Notes: generated from the letters alone by a model not told the origin. A DNA stretch of 64,000 nt from Conoideocrella luteorostrata (GCA_032433595.1 JASWJB010000076.1:83362-147361); one strand, 5' to 3'; shown: positions 23,990 through 36,915, counted from the first letter of the stretch. Numbers and translations: made by a program.

Positions 23990-25877
23990 ATGTCTGGCAC
24001 GCAAAATAAACCAAGTATCTTCACCTACGCAGAGTTCAATCTCGCATCTCTGCTTCAGTTGGCACAGACGCTGCGAGGTCGACCATGTTCGTGCGATGAA
24101 TCTCAACAACCCCTTGCTGGCTCCATGAACTGGGCCATATTCCTGCGTTTCGATGACAACGTGCTGTGGGTTTTCCGATCCATGGTACCAGGTCTCGGTG
24201 TAGAGATGGAAACTGCGTGTCGGCTTTTGGCCAGTGAAGCAGCCACTATGAAATTTGTCCGACAGAACACCAGCATTCCAGTCCCCAAAGTGTTGTCATA
24301 TAGGTAAATAAAGGCTGCCTCTTGTTATTTTATTTTTTTAAAATAATTTGGCAAGCGAGAGCTCTAACAAAAGACATAGCGAAACGTCCCGCAATGATAT
24401 TGGAATACCGTACATTCTTATGACCATGGCCAAGGGCCAGCCCCTCTCCATGTACGACTGGCGGACCCGTAGATATCCTGATGTGCCCGGAGCTGACGTA
24501 TTCGCACGACCGTTGTTCTATTGTGAGAAGTCGCATATATTAAATCAGTTGGCGCGATTCGTATGCCAATTGTCCCAGTCCCGATTTGATAAAATCGGAT
24601 CACTCTTCGAGCGGGCTGACGGGAGTTATGTGGTTGAGGAGTGTTTGTCGCCCAGTTTTATTCTCCAGAATCACGAACACCTTGAGAACATTCCACGAGG
24701 CCCGTTCCAAAACGAGCGAGAGTACTACTCAGCACTTGTATCTACACTTCTTGCACATTGCGAGGAACTCGATATGTCTCATCACATTCTCCACGCTCCA
24801 CTTCCCTGTCCCCTAGAGTACAGCAACTTCGGTTCATATAATGCGGCCTGCCATCGTTGGAACGATTACGCCGCTGCTGGTAGCAAGGCAGACTCGAACC
24901 AAAACCGTCTGGAGTATGGCCTGGCTGCCATGTTCATCCGCGATCTTGTCATTCCTTGTCTAACTGCGCCAGGCGACCCTCCGCCACCAGGCTTTCCACT
25001 TCGTCACCACAACATCAGCACGCAGAACATCTACGTTGATGAGAACTTCAACATCACCTGTATGCTGGACTGGGCGCTGTCTTCGACCGTTCCTTTTGTC
25101 GACTCGTTGGCGTGCCCCGGCTTGCCTCATCCAGGAGAGTTAGAATTAGACCGGCTCCTGCACAAATCCTTTCAGTTAACGCTCAAAATGGAATTTTTGA
25201 ACTCCCACAATGTCCTAGTTGCAGATAAATTTTGGTTTCGTGGTAATATGTCTTCGCGTTTATTGCGCTTGGTGAATTTCGATGCCATACAGGACTACCA
25301 TCACCTGGACGCACTGCATGAGTCGGTATGCGGCGGCGAGAGTTCCCCTGTTCGTCTGCAAGACACGCTTCATTCAATATCTTCAACCCCCGAGGCCGGA
25401 TTGTTTGCTCATGCATTAGCAGCCAACGACAAGCCTGGCCGTGAGGTTAGCCAGAGGGAGCAAAAGTACTTCGACGTAGTCGGTGCGGGGCGCCTCGCAA
25501 TCGCCAGGCACGTATCGTACATGTCAGCGCTTAGATGCGGTATCAACGATAACCCCGTCCTGGCCAGCGTACAATGCGGCGGAAGCGGCACCAGGACCTC
25601 GGGGAACTACGTCGAACCGGCAGGGGGGTTCGGGTCGAAGCCACTGTATGTTCCGGACAAGCAACTGTGGCTGTGGTTAGCTGGGTTGTGGAAAACTCCC
25701 GAAGCGGAACTTGACTTGGCCCCCGAAGAAACCGAAGAGGAGGCCGAGAAACAAATCCCAATCAGGTCATCGGTGGCCCAGCCAAGACTTGAGGGGCCAG
25801 CCCCGACGGTCATTTGGCAAAGGTCACGCGTCACTCCCGTGAAGAATGGGAAGAGGAAAAGGAACAACTCTATATGA
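23990..25877 (+). CDS. APH-fold phosphotransferase-like protein
   Basis: Two exons, 23990-24303 and 24356-25877, joined by a GTAAAT..CAAG intron of 52 nt; 612 codons (611 residues). The N-lobe has FRSMVPGLGVEMETACRLLA (helix C-like) and FVRQNTSIPVPKVLSY, then PYILMTMAKGQPL as the hinge. The catalytic loop reads FPLRHHNISTQNIYVDENFN; the usual Asp of the HxD motif is Asn followed by Ile (HHNIS). The metal-binding motif is CMLDWALSSTVPF. So it has the fungal APH layout with an altered catalytic loop, which may mean weak or no phosphotransfer. The C-terminal 130 residues form a low-complexity acidic then basic tail (ETEEEAEKQ, GKRKRNNSI), the last part resembling a nuclear localisation signal. 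Substrate unknown. An upstream GTG in frame is ignored in favour of ATG 23990. Confidence 0.75.
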
Positions 25878-27079
25878 GTTATATCAAGGACACAGAAAAT
25901 ACATCCACGGCCGATGAAAGACGTTCCACTCGCTGTCATCTAGCGACGCGACGGGGAATAACGGATATTTGGGCAGTTTATAAGACTTAACATGTTCTTC
26001 TGCTTTTCAGCGAGATAGAGAGACTGTTTCTTTTGTTTTTGGGGTTTTAATATCCAGAGGATCGATACTGCTTAGCAAAGGCGATGGACAAGTTTAATAA
26101 CAGTGACATTGAAAGGGAAGGTGAGAGTGAAAGAGAGACTATTTCGACGACTTGAAGGGTCTGGCTTCTCTGCGGTTTTATGACCTAGAGAATGGATACT
26201 AATTTCTTCAGGCGACGGATAGCTTATAACAGTGAAAGCGACATTGAGAAAGAGAGACCCGACTATAATATCGCTGGAAAGGGAAGACTTTCAGCTTGGC
26301 ATAATGCTTCAATACACACTCGTTTGAAAGCTGCAATTACTGCCACAGATTCAACCGCACTTCTATTGATGATATCCTTTAATGGAACCCTATGACTATG
26401 TAGTGTGTGAGGCTCAATCGACCCCCTCCTGGTGGTCTGCAAGGCGGTCTACTGTTACCCTTTCGCTCAATGAAAGTATATCGAATTAGCCACAATGAGC
26501 AACATTCCCCAAAAGGCACTTGTACAAAAGTGCGGGCGGTAATTTTTCCATCGATTGCCTGCTGATCATGCGTGTTGTACGCGGCGAGCGGGAGACTGAT
26601 GATCAGTAGAGAGTGCTATATCCCCCCATGGTCATTGCGGTCCGCGAGTTTGTCTTGGCGTTCAATCAATTGATGTGGTTGTCAAACAAGCATCTCAAGG
26701 TCAGTCAGCCGCCGGTACCATTAATTACGTTATTATTTATCGTCTATTTGGAAACTATTTTCACCTTGCCCTTGTTTGCCATCGGTGGTGGAATTAAGGC
26801 GAGAGTGATTCCGCCGCCAACATTGGAGGGACATCACCAGTTATTTCTGTTGCGGCGAGAACTGAGTGACTACACTGAATTAACGAAACAATAAAAAACA
26901 AGATTGGTCAATACCGCCTACTTTTAACAAGACTTCGGCGTGTATATGCATCGAATACTAGATCTTAGCTACAAGGGCTATGGGTATAGGGTAGGCAGGT
27001 CGAGGCGCAATTTGCTTGAAGCTCAGTGTCATTCCGTCATTCTCGTTATAATTCTCTATACTTGTACAGTAAATCCAAG
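25878..27079. other. Intergenic region
   Basis: Contains similar sequence twice (GAGATAGAGAGACTGTTTC near 26012 and a related AGAGAGACTATTTC near 26131), suggesting a small local duplication. ORFs at 26192-26395 and 26613-26894 have no recognised domain. The right end is the 3' flank of CWC24. Confidence 0.35.
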
Positions 27080-28211
27080 CTAATCATCATCTTGGTCGCT
27101 CAATTCTTCACCTGCTTCCAAAGCTGCTTGCCTTCTCTGCGCCTCACGTTCCCGTTTCTTCTCTAGCATCTTATTCAGCCGTTTTGCTGAGTTGAACACG
27201 CCATTTGTCCCCGCTCCACAAGCTGCGCAGGTGGGATCTTTGCGATATCTACTCAATGCGCATGGCTCGCAAAAGTAATGTCCGCACCTGGTAATGATGG
27301 GTGCCTTATAGGACTCTTCACAAATGATGCACACAAATGGTATGTTTTGAAGCAGGCCATCTTCGTCGGCATCGTCGTCGTTGTCACCAGCCTTGTCTCG
27401 ATTCGCGCTGGCAACTACTGTGCCCCCCAAGTTTTTCTTGCCTTTTGTGACGGTGTCCCATTCTCTGTCGAGTTGCCAGCCATGCTTGTAATCCTCGCGA
27501 CTGTGTAGGTATTTGCTAGAAAGGTGAAGAGACGATGTCAGCGCAAGATCATGTTAAGGCGGCATTTGCTGCTGCGCGCTTGCGGCCGGGGGTGACTGAA
27601 GCGAGTGTAAGATCTTACCAGTTGTCGCCAAAACCACAGAACCCTGTTTTTTTGTAGTCCTTGCATACGTCAGGAGCGAAGTCCGTGACTGTTATAGTTC
27701 GAATGTTTGTAGGGGCCTTTATCGGACCAACGGTCCGTTGTGGCGCATCGGGATTTTTTTGGATAAAGGTCGTCCGATTCGCCAAGCCCTTATATGTACC
27801 ATCAGACGGTCCATTTTGTGACGCTAGGCTTGACGATCCAAGCAAGTTCTTTGCTGAGAGAGCATCTGCAGCGCCATCGTCGTACCAGTTGCTCTGTTTT
27901 GTGGCATCGTTGGAATCGGATATTGGTATGTCTCGATTTGCTCTGAAAACGGTCGCTTCTAGGTCTTTGTTACCAGTCGAGATATCTTTAGAGGAAGCTG
28001 TGATAGTGCCAGTCTTCCGCCGCCGCTTGACTCGCTGACCGGATTCATCTGCGGAGGATGAAAAGTCGCTGTCGCTGTCGCTATCGCTGTTGGCGGGCGG
28101 CGGCGTAGCTGGTCTTTTTCTGATGTTGGCTTTGCCTTTGGCTCCTCGTTTCTTGAAAAGCGAGACTGGTGCGGTCACTGCAGGCGCAGCACTAGATTCG
28201 TTTGTATCCAT
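27080..28211 (-). CDS. cwc24: Pre-mRNA-splicing factor Cwc24 (CCCH + RING)
   Basis: Homologue of yeast Cwc24 and human RNF113A, a spliceosome component that acts around the first catalytic activation step in the nucleus. Two exons: 28211-27619 and 27515-27080, with a GTAAGA..TCTAG intron; 343 codons (342 residues). The N-terminal third is a charged, disordered region with a Ser-Asp run and KRRRK. Around residue 190 a CCCH zinc finger is split by the intron: CKDYKKTGFCGFGDNW then CKFLHSREDYKHGWQ. A C3HC4 RING follows (about residues 260-305): CIICEESYKAPIITRCGHYF, CEPCALSRYRK, CAAC. The C terminus is a basic then acidic coiled tail. Length and domain order match the family. No anomalies. Confidence 0.95.
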
Positions 28212-29508
28212 TCTCTGCTAGTGTTGTAGAGTCAAAGTCCAATCCTCGGAGTTGGCGTTCTAGTTTAAATTTTTTGTGATAACTCCGTAGTGTACATACG
28301 GAGCGCTCCGCAGCTTCAATTGCTTTTGTCACTGACTCCAGTCAATTCGATGTGGGGCGAAAGCTACCTGGAGCATCTCCCCAGCTCCAGGTCAAAGTTG
28401 GTGCTGACTAACATTTTGGATCTAGTACCTTCCAGCTCCTGACTTTCGCAACTAGCCAGTCAGCCTAGCTAGTTAGTAAGTAATTAATAATGGAATAATG
28501 CAGGGAGTTCCTAGGGAAAATCGCAAATCTCATGTCGCAAATCACACACCACTCATCCAGGCAAGTCACGGGATAAACAAACAACATCGTCATTCAGCAT
28601 CAGCGGTTCCCGGTCCCGAACATTTAGTGTGCTGCACCCATCACCACTACCAAGTAAATGAACCACGTTTTGGCATGTTTGAATGTGAACATGATGGGTT
28701 CACCGAGCCCTGTTTGTTGTCTGCATGTCTGATAACAATTTACCAACGCCGTGATACATCGACAACTATTTGACTGGGTAAGACGTCGGGATGAGTCTAG
28801 CATGCTTCTGCATCGAGACAAACAGAACATATCTGAGACTGAGGTTGACCTGTTTTGGCATCTCGTCGACTGTCTCCCTTCGGAATGTTTATCGATCGAT
28901 AATGTGCGGTGGAGATTATCCCTTCACCTGTTCCTTTGCTCACATACAATACGGTATTGTATTCTCCGTACTCCGCACTCCGTATACATACAAGAAAGAG
29001 TATGCATAAGACGATCGAGTGAGTGGCATTTTTAGTGCACCGTGACCAAAACAACCGAGGGTCATTTGCGCCTGGGCCACATGAAATGATTGGCCACGCG
29101 ACCCCCTGTATCGATTCATGGGTGTGGAAATGAGGTTGCTTGGTTGTGTTATGCGACGCACCGGCGCGTACAATCGGCGCGTAATCAGTCCCACGACAAT
29201 TGCCTGGCAAAGGGCCTGCCGGTCAGATCAGTCCATTGATTACATCACGTTTATTGCTCAATCGGCTGCCCAATGAGCATCGGGCATCTCTCTCTCGAAC
29301 TGGAATTGTTATTGTCTCCCGTGGCCGACGCTTCTGACAAAGGAAGCATGTGCATTTCAGATGTTAACCTATCACCACGTTGTCCGTTGCCGCAGTCAGA
29401 CATTTCCAAACCAGACATGCACAAGCGGTCATGCAGTAGGGGCTAACAATGCGTACTACATGAACTGGTAATACCTGGAGTAAGCAATGTTTTTTTTTTT
29501 TTTTTCAA
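28212..29508. other. Intergenic region left of the gap
   Basis: No recognised gene. Holds several TACTCCGTA-type half-sites (about 28284-28312 and 28966-28984) and ends in a poly(T) run at about 29490-29505 just before the N run. Confidence 0.4.
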
Positions 29509-29518
29509 NNNNNNNNNN
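29509..29518. other. Assembly gap (10 N)
   Basis: Ten undetermined bases follow a poly(T) run. A fixed 10-N string is a common scaffold-gap convention, so the true length is unknown and any element spanning this site would be hidden. Confidence 0.97.
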
Positions 29519-31805
29519 ATTTATGGCTTGCGCCTGTATATGATTGACGGGATTTTGAACTGATGGGTGGAATTCAATACTTCTGTCAACTCAGGAAATG
29601 ACGAATCAAGCTTAATGGGACCGGGCTTCCCCTAGTTACTGCTCCGCTATAATAATGGGATTACAGCATTCCAATAAAGGCAGAAGGCAGGTGATGTCTT
29701 GTGCCGCAAACTTCTACTCTGTACACCGTACAATATGTACAGAAAACTCCGTTCTGCGCAATACTATCTCGTCGAAACTGTATTATTAAGGCTCACGTAT
29801 GGCGAAAGCTTGTAAAGATCCAACACCCGTGCACATGCTCAATAAGGCGCTGAGGTGCAATTTCTGAGAGCGATGTGTTTTTTTTTCTTCCGTAGAGATG
29901 TACTCCGTACTCGGGCAACGCGCTGTCCTGGTCCTGGTCCTCGTCCTGGTCTTGATTTGGGTCGCCAACACGCCGCACAGCCTTCAGTTATTTTCCCACG
30001 CACCCAAGGCTATCATTACAAGCAGGCGGGTCAACAAGCCGTCGCTGGAGCTTTGATGATTGCTTGTCTGGTCCACCCTTGCAAGTCAGACTCAGATTCC
30101 CAGATTTCTGTGCCAGGGTCCTGGTCGTGTTACGAGCCCGCCCTTGCAGCCTCTGGGCCTTGTGAAGGATGACGGAGTGAGTACCTGCACTGCGCATCTT
30201 TGAAAATTTCCAGTCTGGACAATTCGAACGTGAAATTTTGCTTTTATTATTATCGGGGCTGTCCCACTCTCATATTGCAGAGGAACAGGAATTGAGCGGG
30301 AAATAGCATCATTTGTCGGCATTGTCTTGCACGGCACCATACTCTCATCTGGACGCCACATATCGACTGATCTCAGAATAGTGTGCTCTGGCGCGTCAAG
30401 CTCAATGTTTCTTCGATGGTCTTACCCCACCGACCACCAAATTGCACGGGTTGTCGCAGCCCATCCAGGCTGACAACCGAGACAAGGGCGACTACTCATC
30501 AGTCTGGTACGGAGTACTCCGTACGCGTCCGCTCAATCGCGGCGCAAAGTGATTCTCACAACCTTCGAGGATTCAAGTTGGTTACCCGGGTAGTTACTCC
30601 GTAAACAGACATTCAATCAGACGCAACGCTGAAACATTGACGGCCACTTGAGCATTCATCTCGCTGCACTCATTGGCAACATTAGCCTTTATCCCTCATC
30701 ATAACTATCCCTTCATTCTCCTACTCTTTTCTGGTTCCGTCGGGTCAGCACGAAGCGAAAAATAAGAACCTTCCCCGCCGCCCCAACAACAACGGCTGCG
30801 CGCACCTTATAATATTTCCCCCTCCAAAGTACCTAGGTACTTGCACAAGGCGCCAATTGGTCCTTGCCAGGCACTAAGCTCAAGCCTCGGATTTGGATTG
30901 GTCCAATGTTACTGAGTACCTGGGAATGGTCAACAAGTTCGGGTCGCGTACACCATTCCATTTCCAAACCAGCCCGGCAGCTCACGTTTTCTGTCATCGC
31001 CCCAGGCTTTGTTGATGCCTTGCGTGCTGTACTACGGAGTAAATAGAACACAGACGGTCTGATAAGAGAGAATTTGAGGAACTTGGCAGAGTGCAGGAAG
31101 TCCCACCCCGGCGCCAATACGACAACGGCTGGCACCAGTGAAGACGACAAATCACGATCCGCATCCTCGAGCTTTCCCATAACGAGCTTGCACTAGCCAA
31201 TACATACACCACTGCGTACGCCATCGCAATACGCGGCACGTGTTGCTTCTGTGCTCGTCGGCTGTTGTTTACTAGACGTCGTCCCTTCTTTTTCGCTGCT
31301 TCGCTGCTTCGTCGGAACCTCGTCCCTAACCAAAATAAAGTAACCACGTTGGCGCCATTGGTAGCCCTGGTGGACAGGACGTGACATTGAGCTTTTGCTG
31401 CAGCGGGACCTGTCAGGTGCTGCCTTTCAGGTGTCTCCGTTCTGCCGTGCCCCCTGCAGGAGCCGTCCGTTCTCTGCTTTGCTCGCTACTCGCACCAGAC
31501 GCAAGGGGGGGTTCAATCGCCCAACACTTCAGTCTCCTTGGTGCATCCTGGGATTGGCGCAACGAAACGCCTTTTCGTCCTCGGGCTCGCTCCTACCTAG
31601 CCTGACGTCGCAATTTCCTTCGACGGACCGGCCGACCGCACCAACCTCCGTCCCCGGACGGCCTCAGCCCTTGATCTTCTTTTCACTTGACCTGTGGCTG
31701 CTTCCTTAGGCTGCAGCATTATTCTGCTGTGGGACCATCCGAGATACTTGATGGTATCACAGAGCTCCTAGACGGTCTTCCTGTCGAACTACGCCGTTCA
31801 TCAGG
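29519..31805. other. Intergenic region upstream of the ApsA/Num1 gene
   Basis: About 2.3 kb. Carries the 18-bp perfect palindrome GTACGGAGTACTCCGTAC at 30507-30524 plus half-sites near 29716-29752, 29900-29909, 30594-30602 and 31033-31041. The part from about 31380 to 31805 is pyrimidine-biased, as is common for fungal promoters and 5' leaders, and precedes the ATG at 31806. ORFs here are short and unsupported. Confidence 0.4.
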
Positions 31806-34800
31806 ATGGCTTCGTCTCTGGCCCCAGACAAACGCCCGGATCTCCCCGCGCCCGGAAATGGAGATGCTACCAACGATCCCTTCGTGACCAATTCGACTGC
31901 TTCTGCACATCACCGATTCTCTAATTTTGACCAAGAACTCTTTGCTGCCGGGCCTGGCTCTTCACCCACGCAAGCCAAGCGTGCTTTGGAAGCGCACCTT
32001 GCGGAGACCGACCGTCGACTGGACGAGGCAGGCAAGCTGGGTACAGCATTGGTATCTCAACGTAAACTACTTGCCGAGCAGCTTCAAGAAGTCCAAAAGC
32101 TGCAGAATGAGGGAGATCTTGGCCCGGACCTGCGCAAAAAACTTGTGGAGATTGAGAGAGAATACAATGATTTAGCCAGAGAATCGGCTCGGGTCTTTCT
32201 TCCTAAGCAGAGAGTACCTAGTAATGAAGCCCACTCTGGTTCGCCATTTGTCCCAGAGGGACGCAGCGGCAGGGTAAGCACGCGTCGTTTCAAGCAAATT
32301 CAATTTCCGACCTTTTTTTTTTTTTTTTTTTTGGCTGACACAATTGTGACAGCGATCTGTGAGCCCTTCTAAATTCGAAAGCCAAGCTACCGGTTCTCCG
32401 ACAAAGCTCAGTGTCCCAAATCGCAAAGTCCGAAATCAACCATCCAATCGTGTGCATGACATTGAGTTTGCAGCAGAAATTAGTACTTCGCTGATTGCTC
32501 AGGTTCGCAACTTACAAGCATTGCTCTCCGAACGTGACGATGAATTAAAGGGAGCCCAGTCAGGAAAGACAAGACTGGAAATCGAGTCAGAGGGTTTACA
32601 ACAGCGCCTCAAAGCATTGGATGAAAGCGAACACCGCTACAAGGAGGAGAATTGGAATCTTGAAACTCGGCTCCAGGAAATCACGACGCAGCAGAGGGAG
32701 GCGGCAGATCGCGAGAAGAAACTTACGCAAGCTCTAAGTTTGTCCAATACCGAGAAAATTGCCGCACAAAAAGAGCTAGACGATGCGAAGCTATCTCACT
32801 CGAAGCTAGCAGAAGAACATGCTACCGCCGTGAAGCATCTTGATATTGAGCTAGGCACAGCCAAGCGTAACATGGTCATGGCAGAGAGTGAAAGAGCAGC
32901 CATGCAACGCAAGATTGATGATCTGACCAACCAGAATCAAGAGCTGGCCAAGGCATTCTCATCACAACGTTCACGGACTATCGAGCGTGAATCTATGTCA
33001 GGCTTGAGTGACGAAGACTTCGAAACCGCCACTGATAACATTACTCCTGAGCACTCACCCCCTCCTTCTCCAGTAAAGGGCACACCAAGACACGCCATGC
33101 TTGAAACCGAAACGATCAAGTCATCTCTTCATCATGCTCAGAGGACGATTCAAAGCCAACGAAGTCAGCTTCATCGTGAGAAGACGGAAAAGCTTGAGTT
33201 GCGAAGAATAATCCAGGACTTACGAGATGACTTGGAAAGGGGCCGGGCTGAGACAGGCGGCGCTTCCAATCCTCGTCGCAGCCGCAAGGTTGATTCAAAG
33301 GAATTCAAGAAGCCTGGTCGTCTACTTGGAAGCCTTCGGTCCAGCAGACAAGAGATCCTCACAGATGATCCCGAATGGGAGGACAATGCGGATATGTCCC
33401 CGCCGAGAGGCTTCGCAGGTGCCTCGCGTCGGGCTGCCGACAATTCTCTCCGGACTGATAGCAGTGACCATTTCGATACCGCCAACGAGGCCAGTGAATC
33501 CGCCTTTGAGACTGCCAATGAACGAGCTACGGAGACGGAAGATTTCCAAACCGGCAACGAGGGATTTTCTGGCAGCGACGATGATAATGAAACGGAGACT
33601 GAGAGCGCGTCCAGAGGATTCGGTCGTATGAAAAGACCACCAAGCCTGCCTGTTGGTCTGGCACGTCCCGGCAACCGAGATTCGTTCCATAGCACTGCCT
33701 CAACGTCCGCAGATGAAGATGATCTTCCAGATATGCGTACGCCAACAGGAACTCTTTTATCTCAAAGAAGCCGTTTTAGGTTAAGTCGCGGCCCTTTCTC
33801 CAGAAGCTCAAGACAAAATAGCGAAGAGCCAAATGTACGGAGCAGCCCTGCAAGCATTACAAGCGGTGGTACACCTCAAGCTGGCGGCCAGAGCTTATTT
33901 GCTGAACTTCAGGACCTTGGAAGCGACGACGAGTCGTTGGACGCCGCCACTCCCAGTCGACGCAGCATTCGATCCGTTACGCCCGGTTCGGCTCGCCGGA
34001 CGTCGTCGCCGCCTCCTGCTGTGCCGATCCTGCCTAAAGTCATCATGGTGGACAGTGGCGTCATGACAGAACCGGTCAAGGTTACTCCCGAGGTGTTTGA
34101 GGAAGACCTTGAGCGACCAGAGTCCATGGAATCGGTTGTGCCTGCCAGAGACCGTGTGTCCTCTATCTGGCGAGGTAGCAGAGTCTTGGATAAAAACATC
34201 TCTAGGCCCGTATCTACACTCTCATACAGTGATGTCAGCATGCAATATGAGCATGACATAGGTGCCAAGTTGGACGAGTTCCCGGTGCCACCAACATCGC
34301 CACCGTCTCTTGGACTGTCGCATATTCTATCCGAAAACATTGAGCCCCGAGAAGAAGTTATCATTCCTCCACCACCCCCGACCCTGCGCTTGACATCTCT
34401 TGCCGTGGAGCATGTCGAGCCCCGCCCTGAACCCGAAGTGCCTCTACCAACCTTGACGTTGTCGGGTATCGCGGCTGAACATTCAGAGCCCATTGTGGAG
34501 CCAAGCACCCCTCGCCCGCATCTCTCAATGACTTCTATTGTCGCGGAAGCCGTCGAACCGCTGTCTATCCCTCCTATTGTGTTGACCATGTCTACTCTAT
34601 CCGTTGAGGCATTGGAACCAGTGGCCGACCCTGAGCCGACTGGCGCAATTGTGGCTCCCGTACCTGTAGCCCCTGTGGCAGAGCGTGAGGTAATTGTACC
34701 ACCCCTTGCTCTATGCATGTCTTCAATATTCTCGGAGCACCTTGAGCCGAGAGAGGAACCAACTGTTTTGCCGGTTCCTCCCAGTCTTCAGCTCTCAGGA

Positions 34801-36915
34801 ATATCCGCGCAACATGTGGAACCTGTGTCTGAGCCGCCGCCTGTTCTGCCAACACTTGCGCTCACCTCAATTACCACACAACAAACGCAACCGATTATGG
34901 AGGCACCTCCTCCACCACCGGCCCTCATTTTGTCTGCAATTTCAGCCCAACACATAGCGCCTGTGGTAGAGCCTGCGATGGAGCCTGTAGTGAGCTTACC
35001 AGGCCTGGCGGCTCTACCAAACTTTGGCTTTTCTACTATAGAGTCTATTGAGACACGTCCTCTGTCTCCTCGAAGTCCCAGAAGAGATGCTTTTATTCTT
35101 CCGAGAGACAACGGTATTGCGCCGGAGACGCCAGCAGACAAGCTGTTTGGCTCCGTTCTTGCACGTGGGAAGAAGAAGGACATAGAGCCTATCATCGCCG
35201 AAGATGATACAAGACAGTCCCCTCCCGACTCGCCAAATTCAGGCACTCCTGAGTCGCAACGCCCATTCAAAGAAATTTCAGCCAACACGGATGTTCGTGC
35301 ATCCCGTAAACAGAGTGCCACTATGAGCGATCAAGCTGCGCAGACTTCATTGACTGCTGGGGCGATCGATCGGCTTCTCAAGGGTGGTTCTCAACGGTCA
35401 TTTGGACACGCCAGGAACATGTCCATCAGTTCTGTTGGTACTCCTGAGACGACAGGCACTGTGAGAATTTATAGGTCACAGGAGAGCCTCGATACCCCCG
35501 TGCGAAACCTCCGAGGCAAGACCGTAAACGAGTCCGCTGTTGATACCCCAGCCATATTCAGACCTGGAAGTGCTGCTAGTGAACGAGGCTCCGTCCAGGA
35601 TGCACCGCCCTTGCCTCCAAACCACCGCCAACTTATCGAAGCAGCACGGTCCGGTTCATCCCACAGCCAGCAGCAGGGAAACATGGGTCCTCCACTTTGG
35701 CCGGCTTCTGCTATGAAGCATCGCCCTCAAACCCCCAGTCAGCAAAGTCTAATGCAATCCGGTCGAGGCACTGTGACCCCTCGAACCGCTCGTGACGGAC
35801 TTGTCCAACATGGTACGGCTGAAGTACAAGCCACGGGGAAACTCACGACACAGTCCAGACGTTCATCCGTATCCTCCTTCGCATCTGAGATTGACACCCG
35901 TTTCAACATGCGACCCGGCGAAATGGGCATGGGTCCTACAGGTTTCGGTCCCAATACTGATCCTCGTATGATTCAGGCTATTACCCAAACGATGATTGGT
36001 GAGTTCCTATGGAAGTATACTCGAAAGACTGGCCGCGGCGAGTTGTCTGAGAACCGTCACCGGCGCTACTTCTGGGTCCACCCTTATACACGCACTCTGT
36101 ATTGGAGCGACAAGGATCCATCCACAGCCGGCCGATCGGAGCTGAAAGCCAAGAGTGTGCCTATCGAGGCTGTTCGCGTGGTAACTGACGACAATCCTAT
36201 GCCACCCGGACTCCATCGTAAGAGTTTGATCATCATTTCCCCAGGACGAACCATCAAGTTCACTTGCACAACGGGACAACGCCACGAGACTTGGTTCAAC
36301 TCGCTCTCATATCTGCTACTGAGAACTGGGGAAGAACCCCAGACAGATACAGAGGAGCTTGCTGGTCAAATCACCCAAGAAGATGTTGACGAGTTCAATC
36401 CCCAGGTTGGTCATCGCCGCGGCAATAGCACTGGACCGAAAGCTCCTCCATCACTGTCATCATACAACTCTCGCACAACACAAAATGATTCCCCGGCGAT
36501 TGATGTGTCCATGAATGTCCCCACACTTACGCCATCTGGGAGTCAAAAGTATGGCAGTGCCACAAGTCGAACCTCGACAGGTACGCTTAGCAAACTGAGC
36601 GGTTACTGGCGATCCGGAGCCCCAAAGCTTTCTGGCACATTGTCAAGTTTTCGAAACCGTGGTCCTAGCAGTCAAAATTGGGACATTTATGAAGCTAGCG
36701 AGGTTCATGATAGTGCTGAGGACTTGAGGGAGTTAATTGAACGCCAGGATCGTGAGTCAGATCGTCTCGAAAATGTGCGAGCTTGCTGCGATGGCAAGCA
36801 TGACGTGAGTAGTCTACCACATTCGTCGCGAAGAGGTCGCGGTCATCCGTCACACTCACAGCCAGGATCTTCTGTGACCAACACGCCAATGGCTTCTATG
36901 CGGTCTCGCGCATAA
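31806..36915 (+). CDS. apsA: Nuclear migration protein ApsA/Num1 (coiled coil + PH)
   Basis: Cell-cortex anchor that captures dynein and microtubules to move and position nuclei. Two exons, 31806-32273 and 32353-36915; the intron has a GTAAGC donor, an 18-T run and a GACAG acceptor. 1677 codons (1676 residues). Residues about 50-290 are heptad-like coiled coil (ERDDELKGAQSGKTRLEIE). Residues about 800-1050 hold nine degenerate repeats of the form L-x-L-S-x-I-x-x-E-x-x-E-P followed by proline-rich linkers. A PH domain lies near 1370-1480 (IGEFLWKYTRKTGRGEL, RRYFWVHPYTRTLYWSD, TIKFTCTTGQRHETWFNSLS) and would bind membrane phosphoinositide. The C-terminal DLRELIERQDRESDRLENVR and CCDGKHDV are typical of the filamentous-fungal proteins. 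No disruption seen. Confidence 0.93.
32312..32331 (+). repeat. Poly(T) run inside ApsA intron
   Basis: About eighteen consecutive T just upstream of the 3' splice site of the only intron. It would act as an extreme polypyrimidine tract; the exact length may be unreliable. Confidence 0.8.

Noticed and set aside
31806..32372. A plus-strand ORF ending at 32372 as a stand-alone protein
   Set aside because: It reads through the donor at 32274 into a poly(T) intron; splicing to 32353 gives the full ApsA/Num1 homologue.
33909..34718. A 269-codon minus-strand ORF
   Set aside because: It is the antisense shadow of the proline-rich repeat region of the ApsA/Num1 homologue; Ser/Gly/Thr-rich composition is what that produces.
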